This document shows positions 1-12,600 of a stretch of 64,000 nucleotides of DNA, piece after piece. Positions within the stretch are counted from its first letter, which is position 1; every line of letters starts with the position of its first letter. A program made the translations under genes and the position numbers. Source of the stretch: Rostratula benghalensis (lineage: Eukaryota; Chordata; Aves; Charadriiformes; Rostratulidae); NCBI GenBank assembly GCA_013399305.1, contig VXAI01000038.1:5661057-5725056 (forward strand), given 5' to 3'. Under the pieces are notes generated by a model. It was given only the letters and a program-made list of their open reading frames with translations, did not search any database and was not told the DNA's origin.

Positions 1-3000
1 AGGCAAGGGAGAGAGAGTCTGAGATGTGATGAGAGAACTAAGCCATCCTTATAAGAGGAACTGATTTTGCATTTTTTTTCTTGCTTATTTTACAGTAAAT
101 AAAGAATTAAGGAAGATTGCTGAGAATGTGTCCATTCAGGCAGCAGCTGAATTTCCTGCTAATTGTTTTGAGATGGGGAGGGAGGAGGGAAAGTGTTGGG
201 ACATTACAATAAGCAGTAAGTGGTGTGATTGGTGACTACCCAAAACCTCATGTCTGCACATGTTTGGCTAACGATAGAAATTAGAGACACGTTCTTATAA
301 AAGCCCCCTATTTAGTGAAGGATAGTGAACATTAAGAAAAAAGTAAAAATCCAGCTTAGAGGGAGAGAGAGAAATGGAAAGTCTTTTCTCATGGCATTTA
401 CCTTGGCTGAACAAGTAGCACCCAGGCTCTGCTCCCCGGCTTTCCCCTGCACCAGCCCCACATGCAGTGCTGCTCCTGCAGCCCATGACTCCCCCCCAGC
501 CCAGGGAGCATCTCTGGCCTTGCCTGGGACAGGACCCAGCTGAGGGAAGACAGAAGGGTGGCTCCACCAAAGCCCACCATGAAGAGGAGCGGCGCAACTC
601 GGAGTAACCTTCGTCACCCACTAATTCTGTCCTTGTTCTCTGCCTCCCGGGTAGGTCTGGCCTCGCAGGGAGGGGAAAGCTGCTGGGAAACACCTGCTGA
701 ATAAGCACCAAGAGGTATTTGAACGGACATCCTGGATGCACTCAGGAAGAAGGCAGGAGTGGACCTGTGGTTACAATGCACCCTTTAAAAACACCCGTGG
801 CAACAAGCACAAAGTGCCTGCTAACAGGGAAGCAGGAAACACTGAACTGAGACAATCTCCTCTCCTGTTATCTGTATCTGTGGTTTATTATATTTAACCA
901 TGATTTTGAATGAAAGGAAGAATGTCCTAATAGAAAATGGCATCAAAATCTTTTGTCAGCACCAACTTAAACCAATAAAACCCCCAAGCACCATCAAGTC
1001 CTACAGATCCAGTATGTAAACAGTTTTTCCCCATGAGTTTTCTTNNNNNNNNNNNNNNNNNNNNNNNNNNNNNNNNNNNNNNNNNNNNNNNTAACAACAA
1101 AAAAAACCCACCCAAAAAACCAGATTACACTGAAAACAGACTTTTCCCACAGGAAGTTTCCATTTGTTACTTAAAAAATAGCACAACACCACTACCAAGA
1201 AAACCTGCTAGGTCTGTCATTTAGCTTTCAGCTCCACATTTCTCTTCAGACAGACTGTAAAACAGATTCTTAGGCCATGGAGAGAAAAAGTCAGATGGAA
1301 AAAAGAGGGCTGGGAGAAACCCTGAGGAGCTGTTTAATCAGAACCAACTATATTTTAACCTGCTGTAGATTAACCTGCTGGAGATTCCACGTTCTCCTTA
1401 CGCAGTCTCCCAGTGGGAGTACACATAGGGATTATTCTAGGACCTATCCTAAATCTTTCTTGCTGCAATTTATTGCTGTGACTTCTTTTCCTACCCCCCG
1501 CAGACACTGAGATCTGTTTATTAACTCTCCTTTCTGCACTGCAGGCACTCCTGCACGTGAAGAGCGGCACCATGAACCCCTCCCTGGCCACACAGACACA
1601 GAGCCCTGCTCTTCTCTCCTGCTGGCTTCTGAGATCTCTCCCTGATCTCTACTCTGCCTTTCCTGAAAGGCAATTTCCAAACCTGAAAACAGTGCTGAAA
1701 GGAAGGACTCCTCCCCCTGCCTTATACATCACATTCCTCTGTATATGGTTGCTGATACTGTGTTTGCTCTTTTTCAGCATTAATTTGTGGGTTTTGTCCA
1801 TTCCCTGGTTTTCTGTGTATAACTTTCATGTCCTTTCCCATACAATACCTTCCTAATTGATTGTTCTCCATCACATCTTGTGCAGTCAGTGATTCCTGCC
1901 TAAGCACAGCTCATCATCATCATCAGGTCCATCCATCTTCATGTGAAGATCCTTTCCCAACAGTTACTCTGTGATGAATACAGCATGAGTCCTAGAGAAA
2001 GTCTCAGGAGAGAGATTTCTCAGTTTTGCACTCAATCCATCTTCACAAACTCTCAGTCAGGAGATGTGGGCACTTGGGTGTGATAAGGTTGACCCCCACT
2101 GCAGACTGATAGGAAGCAGACTCTCTGCACCCATTTGCTGGCATGAGACATGTATCTCTGCCACTTGGGCCACAAAAACATGTCACCAAGAGCTACATGT
2201 TTAGAATGACACCCTGCATACAAAATTTTATGACTGAATTCAAGTGGAGTGGACAACACCACAGAGGCCATCACACGTGCCCATGGAAGTGACAGATTTC
2301 TGCAGACACTCGTGGTTCCTCAGAGGAAAACCTGCAACGTGCTAGGGAAAACTCAAGAAGCCTTGACACACCGTGATCTTAAAATCTGTTTAGGAAAAGC
2401 ACCTGGGTTTATAATCAAGATTGGATGGATAACTATGGCTCCATATTCATTTATGTGAGATGTGTGCACTGCCAGCAGTGAAAATGGTATCTTGATGCTG
2501 AGATGGGAGCCTGTGATCTCATGTTCCTTACGTGGCCAGGCACATGGCACCATGTTTATACCAGCCTCGTCCTCCATCCCCAGCACTGTGCTGGCTGGAG
2601 CACACCCAATACCTGATCCAACACATAGCCTGCCAGCACAAAAACCATTCCACTTAAGAGTGTTTTGACAAACTTAGATGACAGAGAGAGGGCATGCAAC
2701 AACTTGGTGCTTTGTGTTTCTGATGGGGCACTCGGTGTCATCAGCCTGAATCTGTCCTGGTGTAGGAGCACAGCTTTACCACATGTAACTACGTTAAGAC
2801 GCAACTTTACATACAGCTGCTCACTGCAGAATTTGGAAGACAGTGTTCCCCAGACCACACTCTTCTCTCAACAGCTAATGGCTTCTGTCATGGCTTAGCA
2901 TTGCTTGAAAAGTCCAGATAGATGTGGAGACAAGTTTACAAGAGAAGAGGCTCCAGATAGTCTGGCACTGCCTCCCCTATTAACAACAGCAGTGGAGCAG

Positions 3001-3572
3001 ATAAAGGAGCCCCTTCCTTAAGCCAAGGAGAATAGGAATCCTAATTCACTCATTGTTCAAAAAGCACAGGAGGGCAAATTAATTTAAACTTGGACTAGGT
3101 TTTTACTGTCTACATCATGCTCTTGTAGAGGGATGGACAGAGGAAGGCTAAAGGGATGAAGACTTTTCCCCACGGTATCCACAGCCAATGTGTATAATCC
3201 ATCTCACTACCGCAAAAGGAGGGAACTAGTCTTGCTCCATGCTCAACAGCCAGCCCTACAAGATCTCTGGGATTGAAATTATAAATGTTTTTGGTGTTGC
3301 CCACCCATCTCTTATTTCCCCATGTAATGGGAAGAAAAAAAAAATTATCTTTAACAACAGGTTTCTCCATGAGCTCCACCACCACGCACTGCACGCTCTC
3401 CTCCCTTTGCCGAGCAGGGGAGGTCTCCCTGGGATATGGAGCTTGTTGGGTGCTTCACGGGGACACAAAGTTCCACCTGAAATGTGCTGGACATGAACTC
3501 TTGGAGGAAGACAACCTCCTGGGGCCAGCAAGCCAGTGGCCAGGGCAGACCTCTGCAAGCACAGGCTGTGAC
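1..3572. other. No gene recognised
   Basis: Mixed-composition sequence with short frames only, a (CAT)n run near 1911-1925 and one assembly gap. Nothing here resembles a known protein. It could be intron of a gene starting at the CpG island near 17 kb, but no exon could be identified. Confidence 0.6.
1045..1091. other. Assembly gap (47 N)
   Basis: A run of N flanked on the right by an A-rich stretch. Frames crossing it are artefacts. Confidence 0.99.
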
Positions 3573-3690
3573 AACAGAATCACATCATCTTCATGGTTGG
3601 CAAGGACCTCTGAGATCACAGAGTCTAACCATACACACACTAAAAACCCCTATAATCTTGTCCACTAGAGCATGCCCTGAAGTGCCACAA
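3573..3690 (-). mobile_element. CR1 LINE 3'-end fragment
   Basis: The stretch ACAGAATCACAT...GGTTGGCAAGGACCTCTGAGATCACAGAGTCTAACC follows the usual reverse-complemented avian CR1 3' UTR, continuing into a CCACTAGAGCATGCCCTGAAGTGCC segment typical of it. The copy is truncated, with no open frame, on the minus strand. Confidence 0.8.
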
Positions 3691-6600
3691 TGGGGAAGGA
3701 GAGCTGCAAAAAGCCTGCCGTGTGCCTCTCCCTGTGCCACAGCAATCTGGAGAGATGAATTCCATCTTCCCTCCCTGCATCCTCTCTCGGCCACGCTGCA
3801 GTGACGGCCATCGATCCCAGAAGCATCTTGTGTCCTGCCTCAGGGTGCTGGGGGCCAGGGCTGCCACTGCACTGCTCTGCCCCACCAAGGGACGCTTCCC
3901 CCAGAGGAGTGTGGCGGGGAGGGACAGGTAGAGATGGGGGAAGGTCTGCCCCATGCCGTCCTGCTGCTTGATGTTGTGCCAGCGGTGTCCCACGCCTGGC
4001 AGTGTTTTTGCCTGGGGCTTGAGTTGCAGTGAAGGATGATAATCAGTGCACACTGTGTTTGCCATTTTTCTTCACAGACGTCTTTGGGGTGCTTTTCTTG
4101 CTGTTGTTGCTTTTAGCCGAGCTTTTTAAAGTCTTCATCACCTAAAAATGTTCTCATGTGCCAAGATCAGAGCTTTCAGTCTCTCTTGGGTTCCCTATTT
4201 TTGGATTCTTGATCTGGGCTCTCATTGCTAATTCTTTTTTTGTATGTTTGTTTTTAAATAAACAAAAGCTGTGATAATAAATGTCCAGGGACCCAAAGAG
4301 TAATGAAGAATCAGATGTTTGCTAAAGAGGAGGGATGTGGCTGTGGAAGGGAGAGGAATTGACTGGGAAATGCTGCAGAGCCAAACATCCCCAAATACCT
4401 CACAGCTCATCTGTCAGGCAGCGATGCCAAGGGGGAAGGCAGGGAGTTCTCGGGATGCAGATAAACACGGATGAGGCAGAGATGCAGTCAATCTGCTGCC
4501 ACCATTATCATTCTTGCTAATAATAAATAACAGCGCGTGCTCACAGACCGCAGTCCCACTCATCACCAGTGCCACGCAGCAGGAACACTTGGCTACTGGC
4601 AACACTTCATCTGACCCCAAGCTTCTCCCTCCCCTTGCTGCCTGGCTGAGTGAATCCTGGGGCGGTGCTGGCTCCAGCAGAGCAGGGTAGCACAGGGATC
4701 AGCAAAACAGGACAGGAGTCCATGGGCTGTGCCCCCTCAGCCACCACCCACCAGGGCAGGGGCTTCAAAATCCACCATAAAGGGCCACCAAGCATCGGTA
4801 GAAGACACGGAAGGTCTGGGACTGTGATAGATCAAATGCAAAACATGCAATTATTCAATTTACCCAAGAACTGCAAAGTAACCTGAAATATAAATTAGCT
4901 TTCAAAGCCTGTTTCATTCCTCACCAAGCAAATGTAGGTGTCCCTGGCTTACAGGCTTGGCTGAGTGACCAGTGAACACCTGCCCTGATACCCTGCTGGC
5001 ACCAGGAGTGGGAGAAACCTGGCAACGTGTGAGATGCCAGCTGAGTGCCCAGGACTGTCCTCTGGAGAAGACAACCCTAAAGCCTCTCCTGGAATTAAAA
5101 AGCTCTTCCCCCAAATGGGCTTAAAGCAAAGTTGAAGACTATTCCTTGAAGACAAAGCTGTCAGCCTCGTCCAAAACCCAGAAACAGAGCAGGGAAGCTA
5201 AACTTGGTACCCTCTAGCTCATGCTGTACCCTGTCTGCCTCTCGTCATCCACTGTACCATGCTATCAGCCCTGCTAGGCAAATAATATGTCCAGAAATGC
5301 TCTTTTTACAAGGACATCTTCCCTGAGATAATTTAGGAAGTGTGAGAGACACCAAGAAAGCTGCTGCATGTTCAGGAGGAACAGCTTCCCTTTCACAGAC
5401 CATGCTTGAGGACCAACTCTACTGCGTCCCAGGGCTCACTCATCTCTCCAGGAGATTTCAGAGCTTTCTGCACATCCATACCCAGCCCATCCTCTGCACA
5501 ACCTCCTCCTCACCTTTTGATTTTTGCCTTTCCCTAGAACGATGCAGCAACGTCTGCGCTTGTTCCAGAAAACCCCAACAAACCAGGTCTCCTTTTCCTT
5601 CTGCCTCCAGCACTTCAGTCCAGGAAGAACCAGCAAAGGGAGACCCAGAGCAACCCAGACCCACATCTGCCCTGCCGTAAATCCACCTTTGTGAGGGTCT
5701 GATCGATCCTCTGGGACACCTGCTATTACAATCATAGCCGTGTGCTATTAATACCAGCAGCTTCCTCCCTTACAACAGATGTGAAGGCACTAAGCACAGA
5801 CACTGAAAGGCAAGGCTGGTGCGAACACAAGGGCAGGGGGAGAGGAGATAAAGCACTGCAACAGCATCATCGCAGTGAGGCAAAAATCCGTGGAGATGGC
5901 TATAAATAGCTGGTGCTCAATGAAGGCCTGAGGTAAATTGTTGGACTTGGCAATACAGTAAAATGACAGAGCATTGGAAAGCTGGGATTCAGGAGCCAGC
6001 CCCTGAGCAGACCTGCAGACACTTGAGAGTTGTTCATCGCCTCCGCAGTTTGTAAACCAGGCTGAAAACTTCCCAAGATGGGTCTTCTGGCAAAATCTCA
6101 GGTCACTGCCTTTGTCAGCTTTAAAGCAAAACCAGGACAATGTCCTGGCTGAGGAGAGTAAACCCTGAGGTCCCAACCCCAGCCATGGGGGTCACCGTGG
6201 ACATAGGTGAGCCTTGTGAGAGGGGCCAGCAGGGAACTTGTGCTGCTGAGAAAGAACTGCCACCTCCCAGTGTGCTTGGGATGACAGGAGCAGAGGTACA
6301 GGATCTATCCCAAAACTCTACCTGAGCAAATACAGGCTCTCAGGCACTTTTCTGGACTCACAAAAAAAAGGACATGAGCTTTGTTCCCACCAATTGAGCA
6401 GCTCCCACACCCACCACCTCAGTCCCCCTGCCTCAGAGCTGTGGTGGCTCCCCAGCCTCCTCACCGAGCAGCTTCCCTGTCTCCACATTTCTTCTTCCCC
6501 ATTCATGAACATTCACAGTAGAAGAGCAAACCAGTAGGGTCACCTCCTTTCCAGAGTTTTACCTAAATAATGACTCATTTCAAATACAATGAGAAAAGCC

Positions 6601-9600
6601 CTGCTCCAGACCAAGTCAGTGGATGATACGGTGTGAGCTGCCACTCACCAAAGCCATGTTTATCCCAGTGCCTGTCACACTCCTCGCTGGGAGGCTCCAG
6701 CGGCATCACCTGCTTGGAGGGATGGTGGGCTTTATCCCCTGCAGCTTGGGCCCAGGTGTAGGGCCAGGATTAAACCCTCACATGGCAACCGTAATAGAGC
6801 AAGAGCTGGTAGCTCAAGGAAAAGGGAAACCTTCATTTAACAGAGAGGGGGGAAAAGATGCTGAAGTCTCCTGCTCTTTCCCTCTCCACCTGAGCAGGGC
6901 AGGCTGGATTAACACATTTTACAGATTGGTTCAGCTTCAGCAAACAGGACTGCAGGACTCAAGCTGCCAGTTAGCAGTGATCCATTGCAAATGCAAATGC
7001 CCTTAGTCAAGTCTTCATCCTTTTGACAGTTCTACCTTCACAATTACACTGGAAAAAGTCCCTGCTCCAAATCCTTCTTTCTAAAAAAAATAGTTAATTT
7101 TAAGAAGCCAGACCTTAACATGGCCCTAATTCCCACTTATCTCACATGTAATTCATTGGAAGCACACTATTTGCTGAGTAGGAGATTTTTCTTTCATGCA
7201 ATGTGTGTTTACCAACCAAAAAAGGATGCTATAGTGAATTCAACTGCAGTTTATTGGCATCCCATTGTCATGGCACTGTAATATAAAACATCATTGTGGG
7301 CCCCCTACTGTGATAATTTCAGAATGATATCTTTAAAAATCTAATATCTAATAACTTTAAAGTCACTGTTGAAGAAGCTAGCAACAATTCTAGGCAAAAG
7401 TCAACCCACATCCCAGTGTCAGCATTTCTAATGTGCCCATATAAATCAAAAATAGACAGCTCAGGAAAACACAAGGTATGACCCCAAAAACATCATGTGC
7501 AAGATGCATGTTGCATTGAATCACAAAATCCCTGGTGAACAGAGTCCACATTCCTTCTCCAGCTGTCTCTGTAGTGCCTGACCTAAAACTGAACCGAGTC
7601 TCATACCCATCATAGGCCAATAGAGTTTAAGAGAAAGCTGGACAAGAGCTGATGCTCAAGGGAGCCTCAAAGGAAGGAGCTATTCTCGTTGGAGCACTTT
7701 AACGTGTAGAAAGGAAGGTGCAAAGAGAAATTGGCCTTGTGCATGCACAGCCGATAGGAATGGCATTCCAGCAGCTGCCCAGGGGGCAATCACAGCTATG
7801 GACACAGGAGGGTCTCATGAGTCAATGGTGACTTTAGTTACGATAAGACAGAAATGGAGCCTCTGCAAGGGACTGCTGCAAGTGCTACGGAGAACTTAGT
7901 CAAGGCTCTGTGATGTTCATGGGGTCAAGAGATGAGAGATGCAGACAAGAAAAGAGAGAGCCAAAGCTCGGTGCTGGCTGCCTGACATTCTTTTCTTCTA
8001 TGAACTAACAATTTACCTTGGACAATGGTCTTCACAGACACTTGCACTCACTTTGCCCTGACTGCACAACAGACTCACCCACAGGTCTCACACACCATGG
8101 TGTCTCATGAGGAGCCTGTTGTTTTCCTCTCTTTTAGCAGTTACTTCCTTCAGTGGTAATGGCTACCCAATGGATCTGGGAAATTCTGCACTGAACAGGC
8201 AGAAAAAAGAAAAATCGCTTCTTCCACCAATTTCCTACTTTCCTGGTTGTTTTTTAAATCATCATTGTGCAAGTATTGCTTGCTTTATTTTATTAAATGT
8301 AAACAGAAGGGCAGATAGGGCTGGTTGTTTTCTTTCATGATTTACAATAGAGGGGATCCAATCAATATGGCAATGCAGCCAAGCAGAATGCACAGAAAAT
8401 CATGCACTCATAAAAGGCATCTTTGCAATTAGTTTTTAATCAGCTCATGTGATTTTCCCCTGATCAGAAGGGCTCTTAAAGTCATACCAGCAATGAGATG
8501 CTTACTGTGCACTTCTCTGGCATGCCCCTGTGCCTGGCTTCTATTGAAGGACTGGAAATTACAGATGCTGAATTGCCCATGTCTCTGAGAGCAGGTCTGT
8601 GTGTGAAATGACCTGAAGATCTGACCCAAGAACATGGATAACTCCAGAATGGAAAGTGGATGAAGGCAAAGAGGAGGAAGGTAAATGAACTTCAGCTTCC
8701 ACCAGCAGCATCTGGCTTCAAGCAACTGTCTCATATGTGCTTGCACAGTGGGTCTCCCTGCCACAGGTCTGTTTTTCACTTTCACCAAATTCTCACCCAC
8801 CCTCCTAAGAGGGCAGAGGGGTAAAGTCCAGACCCAGAGCACTGCACACCACAAGCAAATCCCACCCAGAAGAGTCTCTTGTGCCTTACAAGCATCCCAC
8901 AGCATGTTGACTGTATTCTCCCTTCTCAGAAAAAGAGTCATCTTCTAGAAAAGAAAAAATATTTTTCCTTGAAATCACCTAGAATTAAGCAGGGCACTGC
9001 AAGACCAAAATATTCAGTCACCTGCTACCTGCCCCATCCAGCTGCTGGCTTCCTCCCTTTTCTGCCCCTCCAGGCATTAAGGCTGTGCACATCAGAGTAT
9101 TTCTCATTCATTCAACCTGTGGAAATTGTGAAAACGTTCTGTTTCCCATGCATGCTGTGGGGCTTTCTGGCATAACACAACACTGTGAGGTGAACCTGGC
9201 TGCTCCACCTTTGCTGTCTGTCCTGCAAGACAAGCAGCACCCACCGCATTTCAAGCAAGAAGATGAAGTATCAAAGTTCTCCTACTTCTTGCTGGCATTA
9301 GCATGATAACAGTAATTTGCTTAAGGTCAGGCAGGACAGACCTGCAATACCCTCCTAAGACACCAAGCAGGTCCTGTCTCCAGCAGGCAGCATGATCATG
9401 GCAATGAGCTAACTTTCCTGGTTTCATCACAGAAAACACTGATTTCAGCGTAGGTCCTGGAAGTTTCCTCAGGACCTTTTGGTTTCTAAAGCCAAATACT
9501 CATTTGTACTAAATGAGGTTTTAAAGTCAGCTCAGCCCCATAGGAACGATGGCACAAAGTGCACTGAGGGTGGGGAAGGCAGTGAAGGAAAGGAGCGGCC

Positions 9601-12600
9601 CAGCTGGCAGAGAGGAGAAGGGCATCACCGCCAGAGAAGGTGGCTCTGAAGGCTGGTTCCTCTCCGGGAGCTCACCCACGCCAGAAACACAGCTCACCCA
9701 CTGCGCACTCAGCCTCCAGCACCCTGCCCACCCCCGAGGAGGATGCTGTGGCACCAGCATCACCTTTTCTTCCTCCCGTGGGGCCCTATTCATCTTCTGC
9801 CCAGACCTCACCTCCCAAGGTGCCCTGCCAATGCCAACAGCCGTGCTCGCAAGCAAGGCACAGTGCAGCACGCCAGGAGAGAGCCCCGAGCCTCTTCTCC
9901 CTGAACACACTCCACCGGGCACCACACCAACTAGAAGACAACTGTGTGTCTTCTCACAGAACAAAACTCCCAGGAACAGCCTGGAGTTTGCCCTGAAAAG
10001 GCAAAAAAGGGTCAAACCACTACCTGAAATAATTTCCTTCCATTCTGTCCTCCCAGACACTGTTATATGGGCTGTTTGGAAATCCTCACAGTCAAGTAAG
10101 GATTTAAACAGGGTTTGTGTTTTTTTATCTTCTCTATTATTATCAAAGAAAACAAGTGGTTTATTTCTTCTTTATTTTTCCCCATCTGATATTTTGGAAT
10201 TAATCGTGAAGACATTTCCTTAGCTACAGTTTTCCTTTTGTTTACAACTTTCTTTTGTAGGTAGGAGATTGGACAAGATGATCAGAGAAGTTCTATTCTG
10301 GCTTTAAAAATCCACAAATTAATTTAGTGATCACAATAATACTGGCAGCTTCAGGGTAGGCAAGATTTTCAGCTTTGGAATCTGTTCCATCCCATGGATG
10401 AGCCCCTTTTCACTGGCATAAATCAGTGTGGTGCCACAGTAACGTAGAGTGAATCACCTGCGCCCTGGGCACTGCTAGGTCACAGGCAAACGGCTGGGGC
10501 TCTGCAGAACAGGGGCTTATACCTGGCCCTGCTGCCAACAGTGAATAAGAGAAGTCCACTTTTCTCTCAGCATCCGTTCCAAAAGAATGAAATGACAGCA
10601 TTGTTACCTTCAGTAAAGCGTACAGAGTACAATACATAGTGGGTTAAGACCAAGGTTTTATTGCAGTGACAGGTTATGCTCCTTGACTACCTGGCCAATA
10701 CTTTTTCTCACCTGGACGTCTGATGACAGCAAGAGCAGATGGTTCTTCTTACCAGGGAGATGGGCGGTTCGGAGAATAACCCATATACCGGAGTTAAATC
10801 TGACACATTCTTTTCCTGTTATGACTCTACCACTTGACCCCAGCAAAGGAGTAGTGTTCTGTTGATTCCTAATGTGCTTGGAAGATTCTTTCTCTCCATC
10901 TTTAACCCTCCTGCTCATTACTATTTCACTGATTCCTTTAGCCTCCCTTATCAGACACCTACATACTCTAATTTATATTCATTGCTATTACCTTCCCTTA
11001 TTTTTCTGGGTACAACATTGCCTACTTTGGGTTTTTATTTTATTTCCTTTTCCCTTCCCTGCTGAATTATACAAATTTTGCTTGGTAGTTTTTCCTGTTA
11101 AGGAAAACAGGTTTTTGTGACATCCCCACGGAGGGCCCATAAAAAGGAAACAAGTTCCACTGCTTTGACGCATCTAAAATCAGCTGCATCCTCTGGGTTC
11201 TCTCAGGCAGACCTCTGACAGGGGCTTTAAGGGTGGCAGCTTTGACTTTGCTAATGTTAAAGCAGGCACGGCACAACATAAAAGAGGCCAGCACTTCAGC
11301 AGATTGTCACAAACATTCTCTTCCATTTTTTCTGGTCCACGTAAAACCAGCCAGGATCTCACCTTGCCAATCACTTCACTACAAGGGCCCAGTTGTACAC
11401 ACTCAGCTCAGGTGCCCCACTAGATTCAGGACACCAGTCTTGCCTGATGATGCACAGAACAGTTTGTTTGTTGGATCCAAATGTTAAGCTGTGTCCTTCA
11501 AGTACTCTCAGGGAGACCTCCAAGAAAAGCTTTAATGGTGGTACCTGTGACCTTCCTAATGCTAAAGCAGCCATGGTACACCATAAGAGAAATGGATGTG
11601 CTTGTTGCCATCCGTCAGTCCAAATTAACCCTTCTGCATCTGAAGACAGCATTGTGAGCTCTTCATGGATGCTACAAGAGTGGCTGCTTAGTCAAAAAGA
11701 ATAATGTCAAAGTTCACTTATTTCAAGAACTTTCAAGCATAAAGGTGGAAACCTTCAGGCAGAACTAGCCACAGCGTAGGTGTCTCCAGGGGTGCTAGAG
11801 CCCAACAGCAGCACGAGTCAGACACTCCTGCTGTGCTCCACGCACTAAGAGAGGAGGACACGGTTCAAGGGTTTGTTTCTGAAGACAGTAAAGCTGTCAA
11901 GGACCCCAAGCCTGGGTTCCCACTAGGAGAGATGCCGTGCAAATGAACAGGGGGAACTGCTAGCCCAGGCGAGAGCTGACTGTGCCTCACCCCCCCCTTC
12001 AACGTATGGCACCAAATCTGTCTCCATGGGAACTATAATAAGGGCAGAACTTGTCTGTGCCATCTCAAACCAAAAGGGGGGAAAAAAGTCAAAGAAAATA
12101 ACAAGCCTCTCAGCAATGTGCGCAAACGGAGCCTGAGCAGATGGCTGAGCAAGTGCCCTGTTGTCACCCCACACCGGCCCGTTGCTTCACTGGCTCTAAG
12201 CTGGGATGAAGTCCTGGCCCTGCTGCCCAGCTTGTACCCAACAGCAGCTCTGGCGCTTGTGGCTGTACGCTGTGCTGCTGCAATGCAAACACGGAACAGT
12301 AGCCACTGGCCACAACCTCAGCTTTGCAGTGTGTGGCTGAACACGTCTCCGTCCCAGGTAGCGATGAGAAGATAGGCACCAGGCTCGGGAGGGAGGGAGG
12401 CAGAGGGAGCGTGGGGATGCGACTGGGAATAGGTCCATGTGTGAGTGGGACCACGCAGGCCTGATTTTCAGAGGTGTTGAGCCTACGCAGAGCTCAGTGA
12501 CTTTAAACAATGCTGTGGGTGCAAGCACCTTTGCAAATGGAGGAGATGAAGGTGAGGATAAGATATGCTGAGGGCACTGATCTCCTGCCTCAGCTCTGTG

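Noticed and set aside
9527..10223. Overlapping 224-codon plus and 177-codon minus frames
   Set aside because: Both strands are open through a GC-richer patch; neither product resembles a known protein, and there is no splice or codon evidence.
11860..11880. GGTTCAAGG as a tRNA B-box
   Set aside because: No matching A-box or cloverleaf arms at the right spacing.
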